Part shown: in pieces, positions 15,606 through 29,146 of the stretch
Numbering within the stretch: position 1 is the first letter of the stretch
Layout: every line of letters starts with the position of its first letter
Assembly (NCBI GenBank): GCA_000827265.1
Contig: KN834753.1
Location: 464,686-528,685 of the forward strand
DNA length: 64,000 nucleotides
Source of the DNA: Collybiopsis luxurians FD-317 M1
Lineage: Eukaryota > Basidiomycota > Agaricomycetes > Agaricales > Omphalotaceae
Reading direction: 5' to 3'
The notes under the pieces: generated by a model
The model's input: the letters and a program-made list of their open reading frames with translations, nothing else
What the model was told of the DNA's origin: nothing
Databases searched by the model: none
Position numbers and translations under genes: made by a program

Positions 15606-18110
15606 ATGTTGATTGGCATCTTTGGTGTCTTGACCCTCTGTGTGCGAATTGCCGTCGCCTTGCTTCCCGATGGCAGTAATGCCCATCGCGTACCGATCCC
15701 ACCTCTCCCAGTAGTTTCAGTCGAGGGCCCGGTCGTGAGCCGCAATGGCACACAGCTTCCCCCCTACAGTGAGTAGATCACCCATAATCATGTTTAATGG
15801 AAATCACTAATTTGTCCGACAGATACCACCTACCTCTTTGACCAATTGGTGCGTAAGTGTTTCTCATTGGCCTAAATCTTTTCGTAATGTTTCGTAGATT
15901 GACCATAACAATCCTTCACTTGGGACCTTCAAACAACGGTTCTGGCATACGTACGAATGGTATGAAATAGGTGGTACGTTCTCGGTGTTGTTACGGATTT
16001 CCTCCGAAATTCCATTCGATCATCTACATCTATATAGGTCCAATTATCCTTTTCACGCCCGGGGAAGCCAATGCGCAACGTATGTGAAATGCACTTGTGA
16101 TGGTAATTCTTTCTGACTCTAAGCAAATCAGCTTACACGGGCTATCTCACTAATGTGACTATCAATGGTCAAATCGCCCAACAACAGAGTGGTAGTACAA
16201 TCGTCCTCGAGCATCGTTATTACGGTCTCAGTAATCCCGTTCCTGACCTGTCTGGCAAGAACATGAAGTTTCACACAATACAGCAAGCCATCGATGATCT
16301 TGAATATTTTGCCAAAAACGTAGTTCTTCCAATGCCAAATGGTGCGAATTTTCGTTAATTTTGCCGCGCCACAATCGTCGACGTTCTTTCTATTCCATAG
16401 GTGACAAATTATCACCCGCTACAGCTCCCTGGGTAATTTCAGCTTTGGTGTCTGACTACGTTATCTGAACCCTCATCCTTTAATTTAGGTTCTGGTTGGC
16501 GGCAGTTATTCGGGTGCCTTAACTGGTTGGACCATGGTCAAGTTAGTGAATTATCGCTTTTGCACATCCGATTATACTGATTCAATGTGTTAGCAAGCCC
16601 GATCTATTTTGGGCTGGATATGCATCCTCAGCGGTCGTAGAGGCTATTTTGTAAGGCACTGAGTCCTGCACTTCTACGCCGCACTCATGTTGCTCTCTTT
16701 TCAAGGGACTATTGGGGCTACTTTGAGCCTATTCGCCAATTCATGCCCGCGAATTGTTCGGCAGATATCGAGGCTGTTATCGCCCACATTGACCAGGTTT
16801 TCACTAGTAACAATACTGCTGCGATTCAGGCCCTTAAAGATAACTGGGGTCTGGGTGAAATGACACACTTGGACGACGTTGCTGGCGGTAAGTAATTTTC
16901 TGTCCATTTGCGACCGCTCACGCTGATCGGTATCTTCAGCTCGTACGTTGTACCTCTGATTTCGCATACCTCGAGCACTACCCATTTAATTCTAGTTCGT
17001 AACAATCTCTGGGACTGGCAGTCTTTGCAGCCGGATTCAGGACCAGGACAGACTTTCTTTGATTTCTGCGATGCATTGGAAGTTAAGAATGGGGTTAATG
17101 CGCCTGCTTCTGGATGGGGCCTCGATCATGCCCTTACTGCGTGGGGTTCTTTCTGGAACTCTACCTACTTAGATGCCCGTAAGTCGTTGGAGCATTTTTA
17201 TTCAGAAGAGATGTTTAATGCTTCTACTTTATTATTACAGTTTGTGAAGGAGAAGACATTGTGTAAGCACTCCGTCTCTGTCCGTCTTCCTATCAATAAT
17301 AACAACCTCGTTCAGCGATTGCCTGGGCACATATGATCCAACTCAATCTTTCTATACTGACACCTCTCTTGATAATGCCGGTCGCTCCTGGTTTTGGATT
17401 GTGTATGCATCGTTCCTCGTTTAGTAGCCAGTTCCTAACCTATCCTACAGTTGTAATGAGGTTGGCTTCCTTCAGGTAAACATCAAAGGGCACTCGGTGA
17501 GATATGTCCACAAGCTAAACCAAAAACATTTAGGAAGGAGCTCCGGAAGATCAACCAACAATTGTGACGAGGCTTGTTCAGCCACCCTATGATATCGTAC
17601 GTCACGTACCAGATTGGTAAAGACCCTGACTTACCATAATCTCGACAGCGTCAATGTGCACTGACGTTCCCGGACGTCTTCCCCTCGCCCAATGATGTAC
17701 CTATGGCCGCGGGAGTGGCGAATGTTAACAAAGACTATGAAGGATGGAATATGACAGTTGATCGTCTATTCTTCGCCAATGGACAACGTCAGTATTTTAC
17801 CCGTTTTGAGATCTTCACGCTATAATAATCATCTCATCTGAAAACAGGTGATCCTTGGAGAGAAGCAACAGTATCCGCTGATGGAGTAGACCGCGCCAGT
17901 ACCAACACTCAGCCTATCGCAATCGGAGATGGGTTCCACTGCTCAGACCTTTCGACTACCAACGGACAGGTCGACTCTACTGTCTTGGCCGTGCAGAAAA
18001 AGGCTTTATCGTTCATGAAAACTTGGCTTGCGGAATGGGCCCCTCCATCATCTAAGAGGGAGGTCCACCCGGCTCGAAATTCCAGGTTCTTCAGGAATGT
18101 CGAAGTGTAG
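15606..18110 (+). CDS. Secreted serine carboxypeptidase-like peptidase, family S28
   Basis: S28 peptidases (prolyl carboxypeptidase/dipeptidyl peptidase II group) release residues after proline. The start MLIGIFGVLTLCVRIAVALL looks like a cleavable signal peptide. Family blocks follow in order: FDQLIDHNNPSLGTFKQRFW, ILFTPGEANAQPYTGYL, IVLEHRYYGLSNPVPDLS and a nucleophile elbow VLVGGSYSGALTGW with the catalytic Ser in GxSxG. The Asp is probably in the stretch NGQRDPWREAT and the His in GDGFHCSDLST near the C-terminus. Many NxS/T sequons are present. The gene is very exon-rich, with about a dozen introns of 50-60 nt between 15770 and 17850. The stop TAG is at 18108-18110. The protein is likely extracellular, used in protein degradation at acid pH; substrate preference is inference. 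Confidence 0.9.
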
Positions 18111-18645
18111 TTACGTAGATATATAACGAAAGTAACAGGGCTTGTGTATACATACGTGTGTTTGTGTAAAAATTTATCAGTAAAACCGAATTTGTGCGAT
18201 GTAGTAGGCCAGCCAGAGAAAAATATAATCAGACCAAAATCGAGTCAAGACATGGCACGACGCCAAATCTGATTATTTTTTATTACCTTACAAGCCAGCA
18301 CTCCAGTTTCCGTCTTTCAGAGTACGTGACAGGTGTCAATCAAGTGGCTATCTCCTAGCTGATGGTATTTCCAGCTTTGACCTCTAAGCGCGCACGACGC
18401 ATTGGCCAGCGACATCCACCAGTAAAACCCCCTACTTGACAGTAGCTGCAAGTTTCATATGAAGAATTATGTCGAACCTGGAAATCTTTGACAGCCGCGC
18501 ATAATCTCAAAATTAAACAACTTTAGAATTCTGTGTACATCACTACCAATCTATCTGCCGACACGAGCCCCATATATACGTACAGAAGAAGTTGGCATCG
18601 GGCACCATTCGGTTGAAGCTGACAGTGGCATTGAGCCATGTCAAG
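18111..18645. other. Convergent intergenic region
   Basis: AT-rich sequence between the convergent peptidase and nucleoside hydrolase genes, presumably holding both 3' UTRs. No gene or RNA is recognised. Confidence 0.5.
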
Positions 18646-20021
18646 TCATCGATTCAACGGAGACTCTTTATCGCATCGATCTACGCATTCAAGAAACATT
18701 TTGAAAAATCGATCGACCTGCAGTAGCCCAGTTCAAAATCGCGATCGGCTTCCGACAGGAAAGTTTTCACTTACATCCAAGCCCAGCACAACGATACAGT
18801 TTTTCCCGTTTCTTCCCCAGCTTTCATCGTCGCAATCGGTCCGGTATCCCCACACATCGACAATTGTTTCCCCCATTGTATGTTCACCCTTCAGCTCTAC
18901 ATCAACGCGATATCTCCGTGACTCAGCCTCCGGAAAAAGAGCGCTCCCAAAGGCAACGTATGCAATTGCTAGGGCGTCATGCAGTGGTGGACCGTCGTTG
19001 AAGCCGAATACGGATTCGTATGTTTCTGTAAAGAAGGAGATGAGGGTTGAGAGGGTGTGCCGGAGGGGTGTAAGAGCTTTTGGAAGACGGTCATTGATAT
19101 TCGTACTTTGTTGAGAGCCAGAAAGTAGCTTGCAATGGACATCCCGGGTGGCGATAGCTTTATGAGTAACATTGAGTGGAATCATGACGGCGGGGACTGG
19201 AGCGTCTAGCACAATTTGCGCGGCATGAGCTGGGTAAATTTGGGGTAAATCTCAACTTTCCGCGACGAATTCCGAGAAGTTATCTGACTTACGATCACAT
19301 AAGATATTGAACTCTAAACGAATAGATCAGGATACATGTCCGAGAGACTTGGCTTTGAACGGACCTGCAACGGCAGATTTATTGCCTAGACCAACTGCAC
19401 CTCCCATAAATACGAACTTATCTATTGCATCAAGCAAGTCCGGATAAACGCTGATGAATAGGGCAATGTTGGTCATAGGCCCGCAAGAAACCACGGTAAC
19501 CTTCTGCCCGAGGCCGTCGTTCGAAACCTGCCTAATATGTTTAACCATTCCTTCCAGTGCACGAACGATGTGACCTTGTTCATCTTTTGCTATCATGTCT
19601 AAAACGGCAAGATCGTTTTCTGAAGGAAGGCCCTCTACACCACCCAACCCATCAAGTCCATGAATACTCTCTGCATACCTAACGGGAAGACATAGAGGTT
19701 TCTGCGCTCCGGGGTAGACACGAATACCAAGTTTTGAGCCTCCAAAAGCATACAAGCAGCGAGCTGCATTCAGTGTGGTATGATCGCAGCTGGCGTTCCC
19801 GTGAGTCTGAGGTGAAATGAGTAGGTATCAGGGCAATCATATTGCATGACTCAATCTGACCGTTGAAATTCCGAGAAGATGGATGTTAGGAAGATGAATA
19901 GCGAGCATCATCGCGGTTGCGTCGTCATGACCCTAATTAGTGAAGAATGAGATGGAAATAAAGTTGTTCATACCCAACTTACTGGGTCCACATCAAGCCA
20001 GACCGGAATTTTTTGGTTCAT
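18646..20021 (-). CDS. Inosine-uridine-preferring nucleoside hydrolase
   Basis: The enzyme splits ribonucleosides to base and ribose for purine/pyrimidine salvage (Urh1-like). The calcium-binding N-terminal signature is assembled across an intron: MNQKIPVWLDVDP joins GHDDATAMMLAIH, giving the canonical DVDPGHDDA. The next block IHLLGISTTHGNAS is also characteristic. Later blocks are VTVVSCGPMTNIALF, FVFMGGAV and FNDGPPLHDALAIAY, the last containing the conserved HD pair. The final intron (about 18718-18775) joins VLGLD to VDRFFKMFLECVDRC, ending with TGA at 18646-18648. The start at 20021 gives MNQKIPVW. At least four introns are present. No signal peptide is seen, so it is probably cytosolic. 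Purine versus uridine preference cannot be decided here. Confidence 0.92.
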
Positions 20022-20160
20022 GGTGGTTAGTCAAAGCAAAGCTTATCAGTTGAGATCGGTTTCCCATCATGTTCATATTGGTCTATGAAGCTGTAGAGTA
20101 TACATATAAAACCATACCGTACGGTATCTGAGTCCACTCTGCAATTCTGCAATCTCTGCC

Positions 20161-21201
20161 ATGACCCCTCGCATTCGAATCTATAAACACTTCCGTCGAG
20201 CGAATCCGCAAGTCAATCCTGCCGACCAGCCTAGCCCCCAACTTAGCACCGAGCCCGTCGTCTGTCCCCCAACACCTCAGCTCATAGCCAAGTTCATTGC
20301 CAAGCATGACAAGCAGGAATCTTCCCCTCTATTTGGTCATGTTCCCCCAGAAGTCCGAAATACCATTTTCCTATATGCTTTGCTGAGCTACGAAGATTTG
20401 AGTACTGCGTATCCCAACGACGCCCATTATTTCCGTCCAGAGTATCGTTACGCTGTACGCATCAGTACCCGGTTACTCCGAACCTGTCGTCTCATCTACC
20501 TCGAAACTCGCTTCCTCCCGGTAATGGCATATGAGCACACTTTTTGGTGCTATCGGTCCCCACCTGGTATCACCCATGCCAGCGATCCAGCTGCCTATTT
20601 CCAAAAATTCACCGAAGAGCAAAATAGCCATGTCGATCGTGTCCATTTCTTTACCCAACAATTTTATCTCGAGCAAGCTTTTCCCCGCATCTGCCAAACA
20701 TCTAGAATGAGCCCCAAATTGCTTAAAGTGACACTCAGACATGGGGATTGGTGGTACTGGGAGAGTAATAACCCTCTTCAATTGAAGACCGGGTGGGCTA
20801 CCGGACTCCAGTACACAAGAGGGCTTGAAGAAGTGGTGTTGGAATTGGAAACAATGGAGAGGGACAAGAACCAGGTAGACTCTTCATTTTGACGCATCGG
20901 CCTTGATCTTTTATTCACGGCTTGAATTCGATAGATCTATTCTATTGCAGAGCAAGTGCGTAAAGAGAAATACCCTGCATCCGACGGCCGAATTTTCAGT
21001 TCCTTTGGGAACCCTCTCGTCAAACGCGAGTGGATGGGTCCAAGCAGACTTGAAAGACTTAGATTCGATTCCCCACAAAATGCTTGGGTAGGGAGGAATC
21101 TGGCTTTGGAGCAGGGCCTACCTGACCCCGGACTAAAGTATTGTATCGTCGAAATTAAGTGGACTGCCCGAAAGAAAGGTGAGGAAGACAAGTTGAAGTA
21201 G
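20161..21201 (+). CDS. Unknown protein with 2EXR/F-box-like N-terminal motif
   Basis: The N-terminal part contains LFGHVPPEVRNTIFLYAL (about residues 58-77). It resembles the 'LPPElRxxIwxxAL' opening of the fungal 2EXR/DUF7730 group of F-box-like proteins, which are often numerous in fungal genomes. A conserved-looking RISTRLLRTCRLIYLETRFLPV follows. The main exon runs from 20161 to about 20872 and ends at a GT donor. A second exon from about 20956 continues in frame (QVRKEKYPASDGRIF ... IVEIKWTARKK) to TAG at 21199-21201. The alternative acceptor two bases earlier would end the protein at 21091, with a less convincing sequence. It diverges from the nucleoside hydrolase over 139 bp. Function is unknown; a ubiquitin-ligase adaptor role would be speculation. 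Confidence 0.75.
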
Positions 21202-21346
21202 ACTTGGACTCGATCGTAGCATCATATACTGGTAGCTAAAAGAACTGTTTTTCTTGAGTTGAATTACTTTAAAAAGCTGTTCTGCGATAATACACATTCA
21301 TGAGCATAGGTGGTGAGTCACGGGAAGCGATAAGATTGCTTGCTTT

Positions 21347-22373
21347 ATGGCATCCACGACAGAAAACGAAATTTGGCTTTCTCCTTCCACTTCGCGTAAA
21401 AAACGTAAAGGACGTCATCAACCACAACAGAGAACTTCCCTGTTACTTCGTCTGCAGTCTGTACAGGATAGTCTGAACACCAATTGGCTCGACAGTTGCA
21501 TGAGTGATTACTGGACCGCAATCCGTATCATCCTCTTCCAATCTCATATACCCTTCTAGAGATTCTGGAACCACACATCAATCAACCCACAGGAAAAGAG
21601 AAGGGGAAATATTCAGTATCATGTCTCGGCTTGGGGAGCCCAGAGTCTTCCGACAATGCTCGTGCTCAAATGGCATTCCTCCTCAAGGCTTGCGACTACT
21701 TTAATATTGTTCGTGTGTTCCTTCAAAGGTTGACTAGGAATTCATTTCATTTCCTCTCTAAAGTAGGATCATTCCAGCATCTCGGTTTTTGACCCAGTCT
21801 TCACCGATGAGGATAAATTGTTATTTCGAGAACTTGGAGTATCTGTATTGGACAATAATGGCTCGGTGCGCTTCAACATTTGCTTGCTTCCTATTCCTGC
21901 ACAATGATGCTATCCCTCATTTAGGAGATACGTCGGCCGGATGCGGTCGATGGTCCAACCCTCTTATTTATGCCTCACTGTGATTTGACACTGTACGAGG
22001 ACGTCCTATCGACGAATTGGTCTTTGGATCATTTAGGCAACATCCTCTTCATTTGCAATACCTTCGCAGAATACCTTCAAAAGTATGGCTATCTTCTGCT
22101 CTCTATTCCTGTATCTGATCAGAACATTTTCATCTTTAGCAGCTCTACACGTTCACTGGAAGATAAAGCCCCGCACTTGCTAAAGATCGGTATGCAGGTC
22201 TCGTATTCATTTCGATCTGAATGTAATGGCTCTCCCAAGCTCCCAAGATGACATCCATACCGTTGCCATACTCACCTGATTGGCCCGGAGCATTTAACAA
22301 CACTTCTGTGCAACACCTTTCAAGGCAGGATGCTGCTCTCATTTCGGAATCATGGTTTGCAGAAGGAACATGA
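21347..22373 (+). CDS. SRR1-domain protein (BER1/SRR1-like)
   Basis: I assembled this gene from seven short exons by splicing GT-AG introns of about 50-60 nt; none of the simple open frames shows it whole. The product opens with a basic segment (SRKKRKGRHQPQQRTSLL). The SRR1 blocks follow: SCLGLGSPESSDNARAQMAF, VFDPVFTDEDKLLFRELGVSV, PTLLFMPHCDLTLYEDVLST and LGNILFICNTFAEYLQ. These match the SRR1 family (Arabidopsis SRR1, yeast Ber1) in order and spacing. The final exon, taken with the acceptor at about 22233, reads MTSIPLPYSPDWPGAFNNTS and ends in TGA at 22371-22373. The family has been linked to circadian/heme regulation and microtubule phenotypes, but its biochemical activity is not settled. 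Confidence 0.85.
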
Positions 22374-22553
22374 TAGGAAGCAGGCTAATGATACACTTGC
22401 GTACAAATATCGTATATATCTGGGCACCGAGCCCATTTAATTCTACATCAATACTCACTATATGAATGGTCCTCAGTGAAGATGCCATAAAATGAAGGAA
22501 TAAATGCGATGGGGTAACATCAATGTACAGAAGAAAGCCTCGACCGGTACGAA

Positions 22554-25451
22554 CTAATCGCTTAATTCTATAATATCCACTTTCTTAACCGTTACCTTGG
22601 ATGAGAGCTGCTGGGAGTTTGTACCCTGCCTTCCCTTGAACCGAGCTCGAGCCTGCAATAACGGTGGTATATCATCGTCGTCGTCTTCAAAGGGTGTTTT
22701 CATCGAGTCTATCCCAAATCTCGATCCATTGAGATCTGGTAATGTTCTGGGTTTTGATTTCGGTTTCGCATTCTGTTTCGAAAGAACGACAGGAGGTCTC
22801 GGAGGTGCTGCAGAAGCCTCGTCGCGGTCGCCATCTTCCGAATCGGAATCGGATATGACAAAAACAGGTGTCTTCGAAGGGTCTGCACCGCTGGGCTCTG
22901 TGGGCCGAGCCTTGGCGGCAGCAGAAACAACGGAACCCATGGACGTAGATTTTGCCGGAGAACGTCTAACGGGTGTCGGAGAAGCAGCCCGCGCCCTCGA
23001 AGGATGTCGAATGTCTCGTATTGTCTTTCGAGTTTCGCCATTGGGGATACCAAGATTTTTGGGAGAAGTGTGATGGCTTCCCTTTCGAGGCGACTTATTT
23101 AAAACGCGTTCCTTGTCCTTTCGGGAACTCGATTCGCTCTCCGAAGCTGAGGTGACATCGCTCACCTTTCGCGTTTTCTTCTTGGGAGAGGGTGTTATAG
23201 GTGGGACAGGATGATCAGAGGGATCGTCGCTGTCGCTGTACTCGTCGAGGGAGTCCTGAGTTGACAACGGAAATGGCCGAGGAGCCACCTTCTCCGGAGA
23301 AGATGACTCACTTCCTATAGGTTTACGATTCTGCTTCTTCTTCTTCGGCGTACTGATATCGTCGATTAGTGAAATCAAGCTATCAGGGCGAGGTATAGAT
23401 GCTTTCTGCTTGCCCTTCCCTAGTGCGGAAGGTTTGGATACATTGAAGAAAGATTTGAGGTCATTGGGATGCGCAGGAGAAAGAGTCGCGGAGGGACCAA
23501 ACGGCGAAGAAGTTGAGCCTGCCTTTCTCACAGAGGACAGGGATGTGGGAGATAGAGTAGAACTGTCTGAGGTATGCTTCTTGCGAGGTACAACAGGATG
23601 ATTGAAAAGCCGGTCATCATAGTTGAGGTCTTCGTCGGAAGAATCTGGGCCAACGTGGGGATGAGACAGGGCAGCCTCAACTTGGGGTTTTACTCTGGGT
23701 GGTGCGGAAATTGAATCTTGCGCAGAGGTTGTAATCTTTGCCTTTGGTTTTCCTGGTGATTTCACTTTGGATGTCTGATCCGTCGACTTGGTCCTCTTGC
23801 CTTTTCCAGCTTTCTTCTCCTCCTTTCGCCTGACCACCTCTTCATAAGCTTCTACTACTCCGGGGATTGCCTCACTGACCAGCACCGCCGGAAGCCAAAG
23901 CTTCAAAGGCAGTGTCGGATCGGGATAGTCTTTCTTCTTCGTTTTCTTGTCGCCCTCATCTTCAGAACTTGCACCATCTTCCGCGAACTCGTTTTCGAAT
24001 TCGGCCCACTCATCCTGGTCATCAGGACGACGTATACCTTTGACACCGCAGGCGGTAAGCTGAACCAAGACAGATGGATTAATGCAAAGGCGATACTCAA
24101 GCGTCTTCGAAGTTGACTCGTGTTTTCGGACTTTACTGATGTCTTTGATAAAGGCAAGGCATGGTGAATCGTCATTCCCTGCAACATAGTCTGTGGAGAA
24201 GTGGGAATGAATGGTATCCAGAGGAATCGTATCCGGATTGTTCGTCTTTGAATCCAGAATAATGGCGCGACGTAAAATTCGGAGGGCGACACCCTCGAAA
24301 ATCACAGTGCGAAAGCGTTTGATGATACTCTCCATAAAGCCCCATTCGAAATAGAACTCGCATTTTTCAGCAAGCATAGAGAGGGAAGGGTCCTTCTTCA
24401 ACCACCCATCTTGCCCTCCGCTATTCAGCAAAAGGTCGTCGTACCTCTCGGAACGTCCTAAGCTTTCGGAGGTTATAGGAACCAGGTAAGCGCGTAGAAC
24501 TTTAATATCTGGAAAGGACTCTGGGATGTTATTGGCCAGTTTCGGTGATTTTCTGGGCAGGAATCCTGATGCATTTGTTTTTAGTTCTTGAGCTAGACTG
24601 GCCTTCCATTGACGAAGAAACGCACGGAATTCGGGAGAGTCTTCGGAATGATTGGTGGCAGCTTTGCATAGACTCTTTCCGAACCCGGCGCGCGCTAAAC
24701 CGTAAGAAATCTTGACGCCGCAGTTGTCGAGACCTGTTCCATAATCTCCGCCGGAACACAACGCGATGAAGATAAGATCTTCACGGTCAATGTCGGGCAG
24801 CGAAGGATGGGGTAAGGTGAAGGTGATGACTTTGGCCTTCTCAATCGCGCTCTTCGCGCTGGCATGAGTGGAGGAATGATTTCGAATTACAGTGTGGGCG
24901 CCGAAGAGGAAATTATCAACATCATCTGAAAGGATGCCATCTATAACGCCTATCCTGTTCAGAAAAGCAAGTTCTGCTTCGGCTTCACCAGGGGCCTTCA
25001 GAGAGCATCAATATTTTCATCGTAATCGAATCCAATGGTACACGCACCGTCCGATATTCGAAGCCAAATGCTTCAATAATGGCCTGCATTCCCGTCGTCA
25101 ATTTGTTTGCAGATTTATTAATCCGTTTGCCTCGCTTGATATCCGGTCTTAGCGATCCGTCAAACACGAAAAGAGGCAAGAAACCCTGTCGGAGAAGTTG
25201 GGCGCATCGGAAGAAAAGTGTACGAAGTTCAGGATTTTCGCCTTCTTTGCCGTATTCTGCGTGAAAAAACCAGATAGAAGCATCGATGCCTATTCGGAAA
25301 CCGCGACTGGGAGCGTCGAATTTCGTTAGAGAAAGTGCTGTCAAGGTGGTGACCGATTGAGCTGGTTCCAAGAGCTGACAGTGATTTTGAATAAATATAT
25401 TTTAAGAGAATTGGACTGAGTACATACTGGCCAAAGTCCCGCAACGCCCAT
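22554..25451 (-). CDS. GEN1: XPG-family Holliday junction resolvase (GEN1/Yen1-like)
   Basis: This structure-specific nuclease cuts Holliday junctions and 5' flaps during late repair. The start MGVAGLWP (25451) is the XPG-N opening and is joined over an intron to LLEPAQSVTTLTALSLTKF. Nuclease residues are visible in RIGIDASIWFFHAEYG, FVFDG, and the XPG-I motif APGEAEAELAFLNRIGVIDGILSDDVDNFLFGA (about 24890-25000). The helix-hairpin-helix region follows (CSGGDYGTGLDNCGVKISY), its acidic position retained. The region around DPTLPLKLWLPAVLVSEAIPGVVEAYEE resembles the chromodomain module of GEN1. After that comes a long, serine/lysine-rich disordered tail of about 430 residues full of SP/TP sites, a likely target of cell-cycle kinases as in Yen1. 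TAG is at 22554-22556. The reading frame is intact. Confidence 0.9.
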
Positions 25452-25663
25452 TATCGTGAAACCCTAAAAGAGTTCAAGTCGGAGCAAGTGGCTTTCGCGA
25501 TGGACGCCGGGTGACCGTGGATGAACAGTAAAATCACGCGAGCCGTGAGATTATCATCCTCATCAACCTCTTCTCCGGTCCATCCAAATATCCTGAGATC
25601 GCATTGCTCAAGGTTACACGACTAGTATTACATATTCATAAATTCTGAAAATTTGCATTCTGC

Positions 25664-28600
25664 TCAGAGCCCTCGCCAGTGCAAATCAATAGCTAGCTCA
25701 ACACTTCCCTTCAAACTGACATCTTCCGAAGATCCACCTACCAACACTGTAAATGACCCCTTCTCTGCCACCCATTCCTCCCGTCTTTCGTCATAAAACC
25801 CTAGCGCGTCCCGATCTAGATGGACCTCGATAGTCTTGCTTTCACTTGGCTTCAAGGCTACCTTTCTGAAACCTTTCAACTCTTTTCGAGGACGAGGGAG
25901 TGTCGCTTTGTCGTCAGAGATATAGATTTGCGCAATTTCACGCCCATAAACATCGCTACTGTTCTTGATCGTGAACGTGATGGTAAACTTTCCTTCGGAA
26001 GTGATTGCTGAGCATTTCATGCCGGAATACTCGAATGTCGAGTAAGACAGCCCAAATCCGAATGGGAACATTGGTGCCACATTTTTTATTTGATAGCCTC
26101 TGTATCCTACAAAGACTCCCTGGAAGTTTTTATTGGCGTAAGGTGGACCAGTACAGAAATCTTGCATATTACACACCTCATTATACAGGATTTTTCCGTG
26201 CTGTTCTCCTTCACTTCCATAGGATGGGAACGATGGTATGTCCTCTAGACGCTTCCTGGGGATGTCATCAGCTTTGTCAACTCCATGAGTAATGTAAAAA
26301 ACCAACGGAAATGTGAGTGACAACTTTGCGGAAGGATTGACCTTTCCAAAAAGTACATCTGCAATTCCGTTTCCAAGCTCATTGCCGCCATAGAATGCCT
26401 TTGGAAATGAGTAGATGTCGAAAACGCCTGTGATATATATTGAAGCGCGTACCTGCAACACAGTCGATGCTTGTTCAATCCACGGGAATGTCACTGCAGA
26501 ACCCGATTGATTGACCACGATCGTCCTCGAGTTTGCAGCGAGGATTTCGGAGACAAGGCGATTGGTAAGGCCAGGTAGTCTGAGAAACAACGTTCAGTTC
26601 ATTTCGAAAACTATCGTGATTGTCGAGAAAGCTTACTCTAGGTCAGGACGATCATAGCCTTCGCTTTCCCAGCTAGCGACGGAGAACAGAAGTCAGAAGA
26701 CAAGAATCAATCACATATTCGTGATAAACCCACTCATGGTTTAATCCAACCACAAGAATCGTCACTGCAAGCTATGTCAATTTAAGTTATGAAGCAAACA
26801 ACTCAAAAACGTACCATCAGATGCTTTAGCTAGATCCACTGCCTCTTTGAGGCCCGTCTCAGGCTCGATAACCTTTGCAGCACCGATTCTCAGACCGCCC
26901 CAGTTGGGTATGATAGGTACCTGTTTGACGTATTCATGATTATCAGCCCTGACTTCAATCTTGTACCTCTGGCCAGCTTTCAGATCTCGAATTTGTGTTT
27001 TCACATCCGCCGTGCCTAGACCCATGAAGTAGCTGCCAGGTGGAGGTGAGGTGCTGAGATCGATGACCAATTTGTCGTCAAAATAAAAGTTTCCACTTCC
27101 CGCCAGAGCTAGTGAGAATTCATAGGTGCCCGACTCGGCGGGGGTGAAAAGCGTTGTGTACTATTGCAAAACGACTGAATGTCAAGAGAGGTGGAGAGGA
27201 TACTATCACGCACCCGCAAATAACAGTCCTTCTCAACTTTGGTTTCATCCTGACTCAAGTTCAGACCATAGTTCAGTATATATGGGGCGGTATACTCACT
27301 ATGCCATCGAGTAGAACACAATTGCTAACTTTCGTTGTACACGACCATGCGTATGGTTTTACTTCGTCGGTTAAATTTGCCTCAGCGGTGGCAAAATTCT
27401 TCGCAGGACTCTCATTCCAAAACTCCATAAACGCTCCTCCTTTCCCGGATCCATCCGGAAGTGTTATGAACGGGTCAAGCAAAGGGTTATGTTTATGTGT
27501 CGTCGTGCCGATGGCCCACTTGACTTCTGCACCCAGTTCCTTCGCAGCGGCTTCAATGCCCTGCAGGGGAGAAACAGTATACGACTCGAGCAATCGCGCT
27601 GATCCGCCGCCCGAAGTCATTGCGTATTTCGCATTCGGGCCAATAACAGCTATGGTTTTGACCCTCGAGTCCGCAGTAAGTGGTAAGAGTGACTTGTCGT
27701 TTTTGAGCAGGACGACAGAATCCGCTGCGGCTTCTCTTAGAAGCTGTCGAAGCTCTGGGGTATCGACTCCCTCTTCAGGTGCATCAAAAAGGATCCCCGA
27801 AGCATGTGCTTTCTGTAAAAGTTCGAGCACCTGAGCGAGGACAAAAGTTTGTCAAGAATCCGCTACAAATATGTTCAAAGGGCTTACCTTTCGAGCTCTA
27901 TCATCAATGTCACTGGGAAATAACTTTTGCGCAGCCAGGCATCGCTCAACTGCCTTTCCGCGCATGACAGAGGGGCCTCTGGAGCTAGTTTGAGGCGGTA
28001 CAGCAAGTAAGAGCGCGATTAGACATACGGCATCTCAAGATCTAACCCAGCCTTGATACTTTCTGCTGTACTGTAAACGCCAATCCAGTCGCTCATGATG
28101 AGTCCTATAAATCGATATCATGATTCATGAAGCTGAACAGCCTTTTCTTGATGATAAACACCTTTAAAACCCCATTCCTGAAAGAAAGCGTGAGCCACAA
28201 AACATTCGATTCCGAGTAAGATTTTACCTTACGAAGTATATCATTCAAAAGTCTAGGGTCCTCAGAAACATGAAGACCATTAACACGATTGTATCTGTCT
28301 GTCCATGAAGTTCCTGGATGAGCGTATTAAGGACAACTACATACGAGGACATTAGGGCCCAGGGATCCGAATGCTTCAAAGCCAGCTGGAAAGGCTTGAG
28401 GTAGATCTCCCGCAACGCGCGCTCGCTAACATCACCTTAATCCCATCATATGTGACCATCTACCACGGTTTTAGGCCGAAGAAAATGCATACTCACTGCT
28501 AATGGAAAACCTCTCAAACTCTTGGTCATTTGCAACGAAATGCTTAATCGTCGCACTGACTCGTTTACTTTGCACGCCGTTGATGTACGCAGCGGCAATC

Positions 28601-29146
28601 ATCCCGTTCAACGTCGGATCCTCGGCGAAGGATTCAAAGGATCGGCCGCCTAGAGGAGAGCGCTGAGTGTTGACGGTAGGACCCAGAAGAACATGGCATC
28701 CTTTGGCGCGACACTCTTCTCCCAGGGCGACGCCGACCTTGTAAGCCAGGTCCACATCGAAAGAAGCACCCAATCCAGTCGAGGAAGGGAAACACGAAGA
28801 GGGAACGCCGTTGAAAACTGCAATTAAAAACAAAAGATGAGTCTGTATATCAAGTTTACTCCGTATGGCCGTACATCGAGTTCCGCGAACACCATTCGGT
28901 CCTACGGGAATATCAGGGCTTTATTGGGGGATGAAACAGATACAAGTCTCGCTGACCGTCACTCATCCTTATCGATGGTATTCCATGCTCTTCAATTGGC
29001 TCTGTATGCCACCATCCCTAAAATGTAGTTGCGCGTATTACTCGATGAACGAAGAGGCATGGAATGAGACGTACTAATCCAGCTAGCAGCTTGATCTTTT
29101 GGATGGTGGAAAGCTTCCTCAAAGTGTCGTCTACGTTAAACGACAT
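25664..29146 (-). CDS. Beta-glucosidase, glycoside hydrolase family 3 with PA14 insert
   Basis: GH3 beta-glucosidases release terminal beta-glucose from cello- and other oligosaccharides. From [23 protein letters not shown] the GH3 N-domain runs through [51 protein letters not shown] and [13 protein letters not shown]. The nucleophile Asp lies in [16 protein letters not shown] (about 28080, reverse). The C-domain includes [13 protein letters not shown] and [14 protein letters not shown]14 module ([20 protein letters not shown] ... [13 protein letters not shown], about 26780-27300) splits the C-domain, as in Kluyveromyces BglI-type enzymes. The fibronectin-III-like tail ends [11 protein letters not shown] with TGA at 25664-25666. 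About ten introns are present. No signal peptide is seen, suggesting an intracellular enzyme acting on imported oligosaccharides. Confidence 0.92.
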